A program made the translations under genes and the position numbers. Below, piece by piece: positions 36,718-45,272 of a stretch of 64,000 bases of DNA (position 1 is the stretch's first letter; each line of letters begins with the position of its first letter). The stretch comes from JAPOUP01 sp965199865 (GTDB taxonomy: Bacteria > Pseudomonadota > Alphaproteobacteria > Rhodobacterales > Rhodobacteraceae). The notes beneath the pieces are model-generated. The model saw nothing but the letters and a program-made list of their open reading frames with translations. It made no database searches and was not told the DNA's origin. The DNA is taken from the NCBI GenBank assembly GCA_965199865.1, contig CBDATU010000020.1, positions 496,001-560,000 of the forward strand. Reading direction: 5' to 3'.

Positions 36718-37517
36718 CCTGTTGGGAGACCATCCAGGCATATGGTCTTCGAGCCATAGGCATTGGCGAGCGGCTGTTGCCACGGGAAGACATCAGCCTG
36801 TGTCAGCAGTTCACACTGATTGGATCGGGCCTGATCTGGAACATATATTTCGGTTTGCTAGCCCTTGCGATCGGGTTTTTCATCGCTAACGCGGCGGCGC
36901 TGGCCAAAGCTTCCCCGAATCCCTGGCTACGCAAACCTGCCGAATGGTTCATCCTCGTGTTCCGCGGCTCGCCGCTGTTCATCCAGTTCTTCCTGGCCTA
37001 TTTCATCTTCCTGCGCATCAAACAGGCGGGCTACCTGCCGTGGCTGACCTCGGCCCAGGCAGGCGCACTTATCGTTCTGGTGCTGAATACGGCAGCCTAT
37101 TCAGACGAGATCATCCTTGGAGCCCTGCGTGCCGTTCCACGTGGCGAGGTTGAAGCGGCGGATGCCTTTGGATTCACCGGCTGGAAGCGGTTCCGCAAGG
37201 TGATCTGGCCGACGGCGATGCGCCTGGCCTGGCCTGCCTACACCAACGAAGCGATCTTTCTGTTCCATGCCACAACCCTTGTGTTTTTCTCAGGCTTCCC
37301 GACCTGGAAACAGCAGGGAGATGCGCTGTACTATGCGAACTACTTTGCTGACAAGACATTCAACCCATTCATCCCGTATCCGATCGTGGCATTCTATTTC
37401 ATCCTACTGACGCTTGTGCTGATCGGAGTCTTCGGCCTGGTGAACCGCCGCCTCAACCGGCACCTTCCCCAGGAGCGGCGAGCGAGGATTCGATTTAGGC
37501 CGAACCTGATTCGATGA
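36714..37517 (+). CDS. ABC transporter permease 2 (amino-acid type)
   Basis: The ATG at 36714 overlaps the stop of permease 1 (ATGA). 267 residues with about five transmembrane helices and the EAA-loop AVPRGEVEAADAFGFTGWKR, which contacts the ATPase. Pairs with permease 1 to form the membrane channel of a polar amino acid or opine/polyamine importer. The frame is intact, although its partner genes are damaged. Confidence 0.9.
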   Translation: MTCWETIQAYGLRAIGIGERLLPREDISLCQQFTLIGSGLIWNIYFGLLALAIGFFIANAAALAKASPNPWLRKPAEWFILVFRGSPLFIQFFLAYFIFLRIKQAGYLPWLTSAQAGALIVLVLNTAAYSDEIILGALRAVPRGEVEAADAFGFTGWKRFRKVIWPTAMRLAWPAYTNEAIFLFHATTLVFFSGFPTWKQQGDALYYANYFADKTFNPFIPYPIVAFYFILLTLVLIGVFGLVNRRLNRHLPQERRARIRFRPNLIR

Positions 37518-37603
37518 CGCGGATTCCCCATCAATCTGAATGACATGCCTCTTGTCGATAGCCCACAACGAAATTAGTCTCCGGCAGACACACGGAATGG
37601 ACC

Positions 37604-38296
37604 ATGCATATCGGCATTCTCCTTGCCGGCCATGTGGCTGACGCGCTGATCCCGGATCACGGCGACTACGACTCGATGTTCGAGTCGTTTCTTGATGGGC
37701 ATGGATTCACCTTCTCCGCCTATCCCGTGGTGGACATGGTGTTTCCGGAAAGGCCGGACACGGCCGACGGTTGGCTGATCACTGGTTCTCGCCACGGTGC
37801 GTATGAGGAGCACCCCTGGATCGAACCTCTGGAAGAGCTTATCCGGGCAGCCTACGGGGCACATGTTCCATTGGTTGGAATCTGCTTTGGCCACCAGATC
37901 GTCGCACAGGCGCTGGGAGGGCATGTCGAAAAGTTCCTGGCAGGATGGGCAGTGGGCCGTCAGGTCTATGAATTCGACGGCTTTGGCTCTCTGGCACTGA
38001 ACGCCTGGCACCAGGATCAGGTCATTTCGGTTCCCAGCGGAGCCGAAGTGATCGCACGAAACTCATTCTGTAAAAACGCGGCGCTGGCCTATGGTGACCG
38101 CGCGTTGACCATCCAGGCGCATCCGGAGTTCAGCAGGCCGTATCTTGAGGACCTCATCGCGGTAAGGGGCCGCGGCACCGTTCCTGACGGCATGCTTGAT
38201 GAAGCGCTGGACCGATCCGGTGAGCCAGTGAACTCCGCCGTGCTCGCCAATCGGATTGCTGAATTCTTCATTGGTTCGGGAAAATCTTGCGGATGA
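37604..38296 (+). CDS. Class I glutamine amidotransferase-like protein
   Basis: 230 residues. Nucleophile Cys in VGICFGHQIVAQALGG (about residue 94-109), catalytic His and Glu in TIQAHPEFS. Similar genes occur next to amino-acid/polyamine ABC transporters and FAD amine oxidases in Rhodobacterales and may act as gamma-glutamyl hydrolases of the PuuD kind or unlinked amidotransferases. The gene follows the transporter directly on the same strand, start ATG 37604, with no clear ribosome site. Confidence 0.87.
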   Translation: MHIGILLAGHVADALIPDHGDYDSMFESFLDGHGFTFSAYPVVDMVFPERPDTADGWLITGSRHGAYEEHPWIEPLEELIRAAYGAHVPLVGICFGHQIVAQALGGHVEKFLAGWAVGRQVYEFDGFGSLALNAWHQDQVISVPSGAEVIARNSFCKNAALAYGDRALTIQAHPEFSRPYLEDLIAVRGRGTVPDGMLDEALDRSGEPVNSAVLANRIAEFFIGSGKSCG

Positions 38297-38726
38297 CTGG
38301 ATCCATGATCCATCCAAAGGCACCGGAACCTCATTGAGGGACTTTGCCTGAGAAGGCTGAATCCCCGGTCACGAAATTCGCTGGCGCAGACCGTAGCAAT
38401 GCGGAAACCGCGACCAACTCCTCAACGCCAGGCGATACCCATCCTCCGCCACATCAAAGCATTCCAACTTTCCGCGAAGGCTCTTTTGCCCTCCATGTGA
38501 AATCGTATCGCGTGTACGATGGAAGCGCATGGTGTGGAGGTCGCTACAGATCTCAAGAACATCGAGGAAGAAGAGGTTCTGGCATGCGTAAATTCGGATC
38601 AGGTCAGGATGAAGGCAGAGGTGATGGTATGGGAAAGACAGCGGACGGCTTTCCAGCGGCTCAAAGCCGATGATGCATGCATCATGTTGAAGTCCCTAGA
38701 TTTCACAGCTCAGATCAGAAGAACTA
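38297..38726. other. Gap between amidotransferase and FAD oxidase
   Basis: A plus-strand frame from 38519 (MEAHGVEVATDLKNIEEEEV…) reads like a coding fragment but has no recognisable family, no ribosome site and overlaps the oxidase gene antisense. Possibly a gene remnant. A glutamine synthetase gene, expected in a gamma-glutamylated polyamine pathway, is not here. Confidence 0.3.
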
Positions 38727-40040
38727 CTAGACCCCCAGCCGGTCGCGCAGGGAATGCCATACCATCGCGAGCATCAGCAGAGGCGGCCGTAATGCGGTTG
38801 GGCCTGGAATTGGTGCAGGCTGGATGGTGGCCATCAGATCAAATCCGCTCGCATCACCATTGATGGCATCGGCCATCAGCCTGCCGGCGATGGTCGCCAG
38901 AGCAACGCCATGGCCGGAATACCCTGAGGCTGACCAAAGCCGTGGTCCATGGCGGGCGAAATAGGGCATGCGGCTGCGCGTGATAGCCAGCGTTCCACCC
39001 CAGGCATAGTCGATCCGCACATCGGCCAATTGTGGATAGATCCTCAGCATCGGCTTGCGCACGACCTTTACGATATCCTTCGGGAACTGGAGATCATAAC
39101 TTTCGCCGCCACCGAACAGTAGCCGCCCATCCTCCGAAAGCCGCCAGTAATTCACGACGAATTTGCTGTCCGCGACCGCGATATCCCGGGCAAGAACCTC
39201 CGCGGCCCGATCCCCAAGCGGTTCCGTTGCCACAATGAAATTGTTGATCGGCATGATCCGGGCGGCGACGCTACGGCTAAGTCTTCCAAGATAACCGTTG
39301 CAGGCGAGAACGATATGGTCCGCACGTATGTGACCCATTGCGGTGCTCGCGGATCCGCCATCAACAGCCTGCACTTCGGAGCACTCAAAAATGCGTACTC
39401 CCGCAGCCGACGCGGCTCGAGCCAGACCCAGCGCAAAGCGAAGGGGATGCAGATGGCCGGCTTCCCAGTCGATCATCCCTCCCTGAAACGCTTCAGAACC
39501 TATCATCGACCGGATTCCGTCACGTGACAGAGGCTCAACCGCATCGTAACCGTAGTTCCGTCGAAGTTTGCGGGCATAGGCCCAACTCTTCTCTGCACCC
39601 CTCACCGTCCAGTCCGCATGGGCAACACCTTCACGCCAGGCGGCATCAATTCCATGAGCGAACAGCAGAGATCTGACCAACGTCTTGGCATCTTCACCCA
39701 GATCCCAGAGCTTTCGGGCAGCTTCGGGGCCGTAGAGCCGTTCCAGATAATCCTGGTCCCTGCGCTGACCAGAGCCAACCTGCCCACCATTGCGACCTGA
39801 GGCACCAAACCCCACCCGGTGCGCTTCAACAAGCGCCACATCCGCCCCCGTCTGGGCAAGATGCAACGCAGTCGATAGCCCAGTGAAGCCTCCGCCAACC
39901 ACACAGATGTCGGCCCGCGTTTCACCTGCCAGTTGCGGAAATGGCTTTAGATGTTCCGCGGTTGCCGCATACCAGCTGCCAGGATATTCGCCACGCTGAT
40001 CATTCGCGTGGAGCGGTTCCATCCGTCCAGAGAGAGGCAT
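38727..40040 (-). CDS. FAD-dependent amine oxidase, PuuB/gamma-glutamylputrescine oxidase-like
   Basis: ATG at 40040, AAGGTGGAAAG upstream, 437 residues. N-terminal FAD motif ICVVGGGFTGLSTALHLAQT (about 45-64), then HRVGFGASGRNGGQV, a hallmark of DAO-family amine oxidases of the PuuB type, and C-terminal ASGYSGHGVALATIAGRLMA. It would oxidise a (gamma-glutamylated) amine or amino acid with FAD, giving an aldehyde, ammonia or amine and H2O2. It faces the transporter/amidotransferase genes convergently, and the LysR regulator lies upstream on the same strand. Confidence 0.88.
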   Translation of the reverse strand: MPLSGRMEPLHANDQRGEYPGSWYAATAEHLKPFPQLAGETRADICVVGGGFTGLSTALHLAQTGADVALVEAHRVGFGASGRNGGQVGSGQRRDQDYLERLYGPEAARKLWDLGEDAKTLVRSLLFAHGIDAAWREGVAHADWTVRGAEKSWAYARKLRRNYGYDAVEPLSRDGIRSMIGSEAFQGGMIDWEAGHLHPLRFALGLARAASAAGVRIFECSEVQAVDGGSASTAMGHIRADHIVLACNGYLGRLSRSVAARIMPINNFIVATEPLGDRAAEVLARDIAVADSKFVVNYWRLSEDGRLLFGGGESYDLQFPKDIVKVVRKPMLRIYPQLADVRIDYAWGGTLAITRSRMPYFARHGPRLWSASGYSGHGVALATIAGRLMADAINGDASGFDLMATIQPAPIPGPTALRPPLLMLAMVWHSLRDRLGV

Positions 40041-40863
40041 TCTTTCCACCTTATGAAATTGCCTTCCGTTGGCCCTCGCATTCACGATCCCCGCCCACTG
40101 CGGGTCCGGGCAGATCTGCAGTCCCGGCGATCCATGCATTGTCGTGTTGGCCAAAAACAGGACAGGCGATTCACCGAGGCACCTGAGTTTCGAGGCCGCT
40201 GTTCATGAACATCTCCCACGAACGGTTCCCGCGGCCCGCCCTGACAAAGTCAGGAAAACCACACATATATGCAGACCGCACCATCACTTGACCGGGGCCA
40301 AAATGCCTGAACCAGAAAGAGAAGAGGCTGTCAATTTGGTAGCATGTGAGAAACCGGGCAACGGTGATCCGACGGTTCCCAATCGAAGATACATATTTCA
40401 GACCGAAGCCATTATAACCCGCAATCCAACGAGGATGAAACATCAGGTTCCAGCTGACCAGGCGAAACCCAATTGACCTCGAGACGCCATCGCTTCGAAT
40501 CTCCACTACTTCCACCGCCCCTCTCCGCCGCATCCTGATTCCCCCGCTCCATACGCTATTCAATGCGGCTTTCAGGAATTCTCCGGCACCTGGGTGAACA
40601 ATTCAGCCGTTCCACATATCAGCCGATTACGCCCGTGTTCTGGAAATGGTGATTTCCGGACAAGTCACCTGGCCTCCTCCAGACCACAGCCTTGCCAGCC
40701 CGGACCTGCGAAGCGGGTCTCTTCACCTCATTGGGCATTCGAGAGGAGGTGGCCGGTGTAAAGGCTCCGCATCGTCCCAACAGCGGCGACCAGCATCTGA
40801 AACCTGGTCTACCAACCATCCTCGGCCAATTCACCCCATCCATCCCGAATCTAGATCGGATGA
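40041..40863. other. Gene-poor gap of about 820 bp
   Basis: Frames on both strands are short or lack motifs and ribosome sites. The minus-strand frame 40563-40171 encodes no recognised family. Holds the oxidase promoter and perhaps decayed sequence. Confidence 0.35.
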
Positions 40864-41832
40864 CTATCCCAAAACCCTAAAGCTCTCGGCCAACCACGGC
40901 ATTCGGGTGATGCAGGGGCCGACGACAAGCTCCCTGACCAGCGGCCGCAGCCGCCGCGCCATTTGGGCGGGAATGCGCTGAAGAACCTCACGACGGGCGG
41001 TCAGCGAGACCGTGCGCTTCAATGGCGCGACCGGTAGCGGAAGGGCGCAGGCATGATCGCGGAACTGATGCGCATGCATGAAGCCCATGGGTGTAAGAAT
41101 CGTCCACCCTGCACCCGCTGCAACCAAAGCCATGATCGCGTGATAGCTATCGAGTTCGAATCGGTGACTCAACGTGAGGTTCTGTCGTGCAAGATGCGCC
41201 GCAATCATCCGCCCCATGTGATGACGCTCGGTGTAGAGAATCAGGGGCATCTTTCGCAACGCTTCAAGGACGTTTGCCCCATCTCGCAATGCGCCCCTGG
41301 GCACCGCCGCCAGAAATGGCTCCTCAAGGATCGGATGAACCTCCATCCAATCGGCTTCCGCACCCATGTCCGCCGCAACAATTACGTCAAGCGCTCGAGA
41401 GTCGAGCCTGTCGATCAGCTGGTGACTGGGACCTGTCTCCAGCAGGAACTGGCAGTTGCTGAGCTCTTCGGCCATGTCACGCAGCAGCTGCGGCGTTACA
41501 CCCCCGTCAAAATCCTCAATCATACCTAGCCGAAGCCGCATCAACACCGAGGAATCCCGCTGCGCAAGTTCAGCGCGCGCGCGAACCGCTTCGTTGAGCA
41601 TTGTCTGGGCCCGACGCTGAAACAGCGCACCTGAGGGTGTCAGGCTCATCGGCCGCTCGTTTCTGTTGAGCAGCGCCGTGCCAAGCGCCTGCTCAAGATT
41701 GGTCAGCTGCTGGCTGACCGCCGACGGGCTCGCACCGAGCCGCCGGGCAGCGGCGCTGATTGAGGCCTCTTGGGCAGTCGCCACGAAGACCTCAATTCCC
41801 CATAATGTGATACGTCCTGACTGTTCCGCCAT
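40864..41832 (-). CDS. LysR-family transcriptional regulator
   Basis: 322 residues. N-terminal winged HTH: EVFVATAQEASISAAARRLG and ASPSAVSQQLTNLEQALGTA, about residues 13-52. The C-terminal ligand-binding domain spans about 95-300. It may control the neighbouring FAD oxidase or the divergent GFA gene (inference from position). The effector is unknown. Confidence 0.92.
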   Translation of the reverse strand: MAEQSGRITLWGIEVFVATAQEASISAAARRLGASPSAVSQQLTNLEQALGTALLNRNERPMSLTPSGALFQRRAQTMLNEAVRARAELAQRDSSVLMRLRLGMIEDFDGGVTPQLLRDMAEELSNCQFLLETGPSHQLIDRLDSRALDVIVAADMGAEADWMEVHPILEEPFLAAVPRGALRDGANVLEALRKMPLILYTERHHMGRMIAAHLARQNLTLSHRFELDSYHAIMALVAAGAGWTILTPMGFMHAHQFRDHACALPLPVAPLKRTVSLTARREVLQRIPAQMARRLRPLVRELVVGPCITRMPWLAESFRVLG

Positions 41833-41921
41833 GGTCCCGTTTCCACGCAGGCTGGAAACACGCTAAGGTCAAAGCCGTATCTGCGCAACTGACGTAAACA
41901 GCCATGAATGGGAGGAGCATT

Positions 41922-42356
41922 ATGTCCGTGAATTCTGGAAGGTGCCTCTGCGGCGAGGTGCGTTACCGGTTCGATCCTGCAGCCGTTCTATGGTGTGGAC
42001 ACTGCCATTGCGAGAGCTGTCGACGTGCCTGCTCAGCGCCTTTTGTCAGCTGGTTCAGCGTAAAGCTTGCTGCCTGGCATTGGGAAGGCAAATCACCGAA
42101 GAGCTATAGAAGCAGCGACTGGGCGGAGCGATATTTCTGCGGCAATTGTGGAAGCCAGATGGGTTACCGCTCAGACAGGCTGCAGGGCGAGATCCACGCA
42201 CTTGTGGCGAGCCTCGATGCCCCAGAGGAGTTCACACCTACGGTTCACTACTTCCACCGCGAGGCATTGCCCTGGCTCCATATCCAGGACGGACTGCCGC
42301 GATACGCCGACGGAGGCAGGGTGCTTGAGGACGACTCCATCGCCAACCGTGGCTGA
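41922..42356 (+). CDS. GFA-family (glutathione-dependent formaldehyde-activating enzyme-like) zinc protein
   Basis: The ATG at 41922 follows GGGAGGAGC; an ATG at 41904 is in frame but lacks a site. 144 residues with zinc ligands in GRCLCGEVRY, CGHCHCESCRRAC and FCGNCGSQMGY, the Mss4-like fold of the family. Likely binds glutathione adducts. The true substrate is often not formaldehyde. It diverges from the LysR gene. Confidence 0.9.
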   Translation: MSVNSGRCLCGEVRYRFDPAAVLWCGHCHCESCRRACSAPFVSWFSVKLAAWHWEGKSPKSYRSSDWAERYFCGNCGSQMGYRSDRLQGEIHALVASLDAPEEFTPTVHYFHREALPWLHIQDGLPRYADGGRVLEDDSIANRG

Positions 42357-42421
42357 GCGATCGCTGCGTGGCCTTCCAGAATGGCCAGGGTAGCATTGTC
42401 TGCAGCGGGCCTGCATTGCGA

Positions 42422-42498
42422 TGGTACCGCCTCCCCGGCTCGAACGGGGGACCTCTGGATCCACAATCCAGCGCTCTAACCAACTGAGCTAAGGCGGC
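42422..42498 (-). tRNA. tRNA-His (anticodon GTG)
   Basis: The minus strand gives acceptor GCCGCCT/AGGCGGT, D-arm with AGCTCAGTTGGTTAGAGC, anticodon arm CTGGA-TTGTGGA-TCCAG (anticodon GTG) and T-arm CCCCGTTCGAGCCGGGG. The discriminator is A73 and CCA is encoded (42422-42424). There is no G before the first acceptor base and the 1-72 pair is G-T, in line with the alphaproteobacterial tRNA-His that lacks G-1. Confidence 0.95.
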
Positions 42499-42629
42499 AC
42501 TGACAGGCGACATAGAACTTTCATCTGACAAGCGCAAGTAGGGGATAGCCACTTGATCCCCGCAGGGAACCTACTTGCCCGGAATGGCGCATCACGATAG
42601 GTGCGGAGGCTGAAGAATCCGGGGCTGGC

Positions 42630-42824
42630 ATGGGCATCAACAACGAAAGCGACACTGTGGCCAACCTGCAGATCGGCCCGACAACCGAAGGGACGGTACG
42701 CATCTATGTGGAGAGTAACGGAATTGAACTTCCCATGGATTTCGATCCCGATGAGGCTGATGAAATTGCCGAGGAAATCCTCGCTGCCGCGAGACGTGCG
42801 CGTTCATTGGGCCGCGCGCCCTAA
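42630..42824 (+). CDS. Small conserved acidic protein, DUF6324-like
   Basis: 64 residues: MGINNESDTVANLQIGPTTE then IYVESNGIELPMDFDPDEAD, a helix (EIAEEILAAARRARSL) at the end. The pattern matches a short protein widespread in Rhodobacterales (DUF6324 as I recall it). Function is unknown. It is preceded by a tRNA on the other strand. The start at ATG 42630 has GGGGCTGGC upstream, only a weak ribosome site. Confidence 0.7.
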   Translation: MGINNESDTVANLQIGPTTEGTVRIYVESNGIELPMDFDPDEADEIAEEILAAARRARSLGRAP

Positions 42825-43329
42825 GCCGAAGCTTCGCCAGCTCCTACGCTCTTGAAAGAACTTTCGAATAGAAGTGCGGTTCCGATGCCTGAGGGCAGAC
42901 AGAGGGCATCAGGAGCAGACTGCATTCAGGATTGGCTGCAAAGCTGACTGATGGTGCACCTACACCACCCAAAGGCGCTTCGTGAAGTTTTCCACATCAA
43001 ACACCCATATCGATTGCGGAGGCGTGTTGCGGGAAGTCAACGATGAAATCCTGTTGCCTGTCGCAAAGCCCTCAAAACAGGATTTGAGGCTCGACGACCA
43101 ACCCTCAGCAGTTCCGATACGGACCAACAGCCAAATTTTGTGCTGCCGAAGCGAACCGCATGCGTCCTTTGGGTGATGAAGTCTTCAACTGGATGCGTTC
43201 GGTATTCGAGTTTCCAGTCTCCATAGGGAAACGACCCAATCGCAGGACCTGGAACAGCCATGTCGGACGCGAGAGAGATCGCAACGCCGCCAAACCTGAT
43301 CGGGCCATCTTTCAGCTGGTCCAGGATCC
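42825..43329. other. Gene-poor gap of about 500 bp
   Basis: Nothing recognised; frames are short and lack motifs. No terminator-like hairpin stands out. Confidence 0.4.
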
Positions 43330-43791
43330 CTAGATTAATCCTCCTGGCAGACCAGGATCACGCACCGCGTGCCAGCGCAGCGCCGCGTGACGGGCGAATT
43401 TAGCCATCAGCACCCTGCGTCGTGGAGCCGCAAGCCTGGATTCCGGACCCATTCGAATTATTTCCGCATCATAGGAATCGGCGACCATCAGACCAGTGTC
43501 TTCCGGCAACAGCCCGATCGGAAAACGCTCATCGACGGCCCAGAAATAACGGTCGCACCACTCAAGATAGCCCTGCCACTTTTCATCCGACTGGAAGTCG
43601 GAGCGCGAGGACTTGCATTCAACGATCCAGATCTCGCATTTGGGACCCAATGCCATCACATCTACCCGCAGGCCCCTGGTCGGGGTGAGCTCTTCAACGC
43701 TAACGAAGTCGTGGCTCAGCAAATGCCGGCAGACACCCCTTGCCAGAAGCTGACCCGGTTTCAGTTCCCGTTCATTCACCTCACCCGACAT
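43330..43791 (-). CDS. mmcB: MmcB-family DNA repair protein (nuclease-like fold)
   Basis: 153 residues from the ATG at 43791. PD-(D/E)XK residues are visible: E34-area helix VSVEELTPTRGLRVDVMALG, with D in RVDVMAL, and E-C-K in IWIVECKSSRSDFQSDEKW. The family includes the Caulobacter MmcB linked to mitomycin C resistance and translesion repair. It would act on damaged DNA in the cytoplasm. Next in the same strand downstream is a gap. An unknown plus-strand frame diverges from it. Confidence 0.9.
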   Translation of the reverse strand: MSGEVNERELKPGQLLARGVCRHLLSHDFVSVEELTPTRGLRVDVMALGPKCEIWIVECKSSRSDFQSDEKWQGYLEWCDRYFWAVDERFPIGLLPEDTGLMVADSYDAEIIRMGPESRLAAPRRRVLMAKFARHAALRWHAVRDPGLPGGLI

Positions 43792-43817
43792 GCTGTGACC
43801 AATGAACCGACACTGAC

Positions 43818-44054
43818 ATGAAATCAAGTCGGAGCGAGATTCTGCCAAACAGCGATTCCCATCGCGACTGCCGACATGACCGTCTCCACACATATTACTT
43901 CGAAGCGCATGCTCAACGCGGTGCGGAGCTCACTTGCGGCCATTGCCGCGCTACTGCAGGATTCAAGGATCTGGACCAGAACATTGCGGCGCTTCTTGCC
44001 GATGAGGCCAAGGTGAACTATCTAGGGGCACGGCGGGTTCTGCGCTTCCCGTAG
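43818..44054 (+). CDS. Possible small protein of unknown function
   Basis: 78 residues, ATG 43818, no ribosome site. The part AELTCGHCRATAGFKDLDQN and ALLADEAKVNYLGARRVLRF has coding-like codon use and a C-x-x-C pair (CGHC). It is divergent from mmcB. No family recognised; it may be spurious. The 210 bases after it, to nusB, hold nothing seen. Confidence 0.3.
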   Translation: MKSSRSEILPNSDSHRDCRHDRLHTYYFEAHAQRGAELTCGHCRATAGFKDLDQNIAALLADEAKVNYLGARRVLRFP

Positions 44055-44267
44055 CAGGTCCAATTCCGGTGGCCTTACTCCAATCCGAGGGGGCTGGCTC
44101 TGTCGGGATCCTGGTCTCGTTATCTGGTGCCCACCTGAAAATTCAGGTCTCGGGAATTCAACCCCTCTACGGTCGTTCGCGGTCCCGCCGATCACGATGC
44201 CTTCCCCACACCGAGGCCGAAATCACCGCCATCCGAGACCGAATCCCCTGCCCTGGAAGCCGCGACC

Positions 44268-44729
44268 TCAGAAAGCTTCCGGCTTCGCTTCGCGCGCCAT
44301 GTGATCAAGTACGGCATTGACGAATTTCGGCTCCTTACCTTCCGGAAAGAAGGCTTTGGCAACATCGATGAACTCGCTGATCACCACTCTTGGCGCCGTA
44401 CCGATTCCAATCAGTTCCGCACCAGCAGCCCGAAAGAGCGCCCGCAATGTCGGGTCGATTCTGTCAATGGGCCATCCTTTCACCAGCGCCCGATTAGCCA
44501 TCTGATCGATCTGAGGCTGATAGTTCACCGCATTCTCGGTCAGCTCACGGAATAGGGCCACGTCACCTGAAACAAGCTTTCCGCCATCCAGATCAGCGCC
44601 AAATCTGTACTCCTCAAACTCGCGGCACACGACATCGACACTCTGGCCACATGCCTCCATCTGAAACAGCGCCTGCAGTGCATAGAGCCGCGCCGCCGAT
44701 TTTCTCTGCAGTCCCTGCGACATCTTCAT
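44268..44729 (-). CDS. nusB: Transcription antitermination factor NusB
   Basis: 153 residues, all-helical NusB fold with SAARLYALQALFQME at the start and APRVVISEFIDVAKAFFPEG, FVNAVLDHMARE near the end (RNA-binding and structural motifs). Binds boxA RNA with NusE in rRNA operons. Its start overlaps the ribH stop by four bases, so it is the last gene of the riboflavin operon. Confidence 0.95.
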   Translation of the reverse strand: MKMSQGLQRKSAARLYALQALFQMEACGQSVDVVCREFEEYRFGADLDGGKLVSGDVALFRELTENAVNYQPQIDQMANRALVKGWPIDRIDPTLRALFRAAGAELIGIGTAPRVVISEFIDVAKAFFPEGKEPKFVNAVLDHMAREAKPEAF

Positions 44730-45268
44730 CCAGATTCATTTCCGTCAGGGGCACCACCGCTTTCGCCGCCAAGCCTGAATCCGACGTCCTTGCTTCGCCT
44801 GCCCCATTTTCGTGCAAGCGCAATCAGATGAAGCGTCGCCATCGCGGCGTCACCTCCCTTGTCCTGGCCGACGGCACTGGCACGCATCTCGGCCTGGACG
44901 AGGTTCTCGACGGTCAGGATTCCATTGCCTACGCAGCAGCCCTGGAGCCCCAGCATCGCAAGGGCGCGTGAACTGTCGTTGCATACTGTCTCGTAATGCG
45001 TCGTCTCACCCCGAATCACGCAGCCAAGCGCCACATAGCCATCGAAATCGCTCAGCCTATGGGCAAGTGCGATCGCCTGTGGCACCTCAAGAGCTCCGGG
45101 AACCTCAACGGTTTCATAGGCCGCTCCTGTCCCGTCCAGCACCGCTGCCGCGCCCTTGACAAGCTCGTCCGCAATCTCCCGGTAATATGGCGCTACAACG
45201 ATCAGGACCCTAACCGGCCTGTCAAATTCTGGAACCTGAAGGGTAATATGTTCCTCAAACTGCGCCAT
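44726..45268 (-). CDS. ribH: 6,7-dimethyl-8-ribityllumazine synthase
   Basis: Joins the four-carbon phosphate made by RibB to the ribityl-pyrimidine. 180 residues from the ATG at 45268 (an ATG at 45271 directly before is equally possible; ribosome site weak). Motifs: VPGALEVPQAIALA and GCVIRGETTHYETVCNDSSR. It starts just after the ribBA stop (45273) and overlaps nusB, so it is tightly coupled. Confidence 0.95.
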   Translation of the reverse strand: MAQFEEHITLQVPEFDRPVRVLIVVAPYYREIADELVKGAAAVLDGTGAAYETVEVPGALEVPQAIALAHRLSDFDGYVALGCVIRGETTHYETVCNDSSRALAMLGLQGCCVGNGILTVENLVQAEMRASAVGQDKGGDAAMATLHLIALARKWGRRSKDVGFRLGGESGGAPDGNESG

Positions 45269-45272
45269 CATG

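Noticed and set aside
38519..38863. Open frame MEAHGVEVATDLKNIEEEEV…
   Set aside because: Its first half looks coding but no family is recognised and the second half runs antisense through the FAD oxidase. Left as a note in the gap entry.
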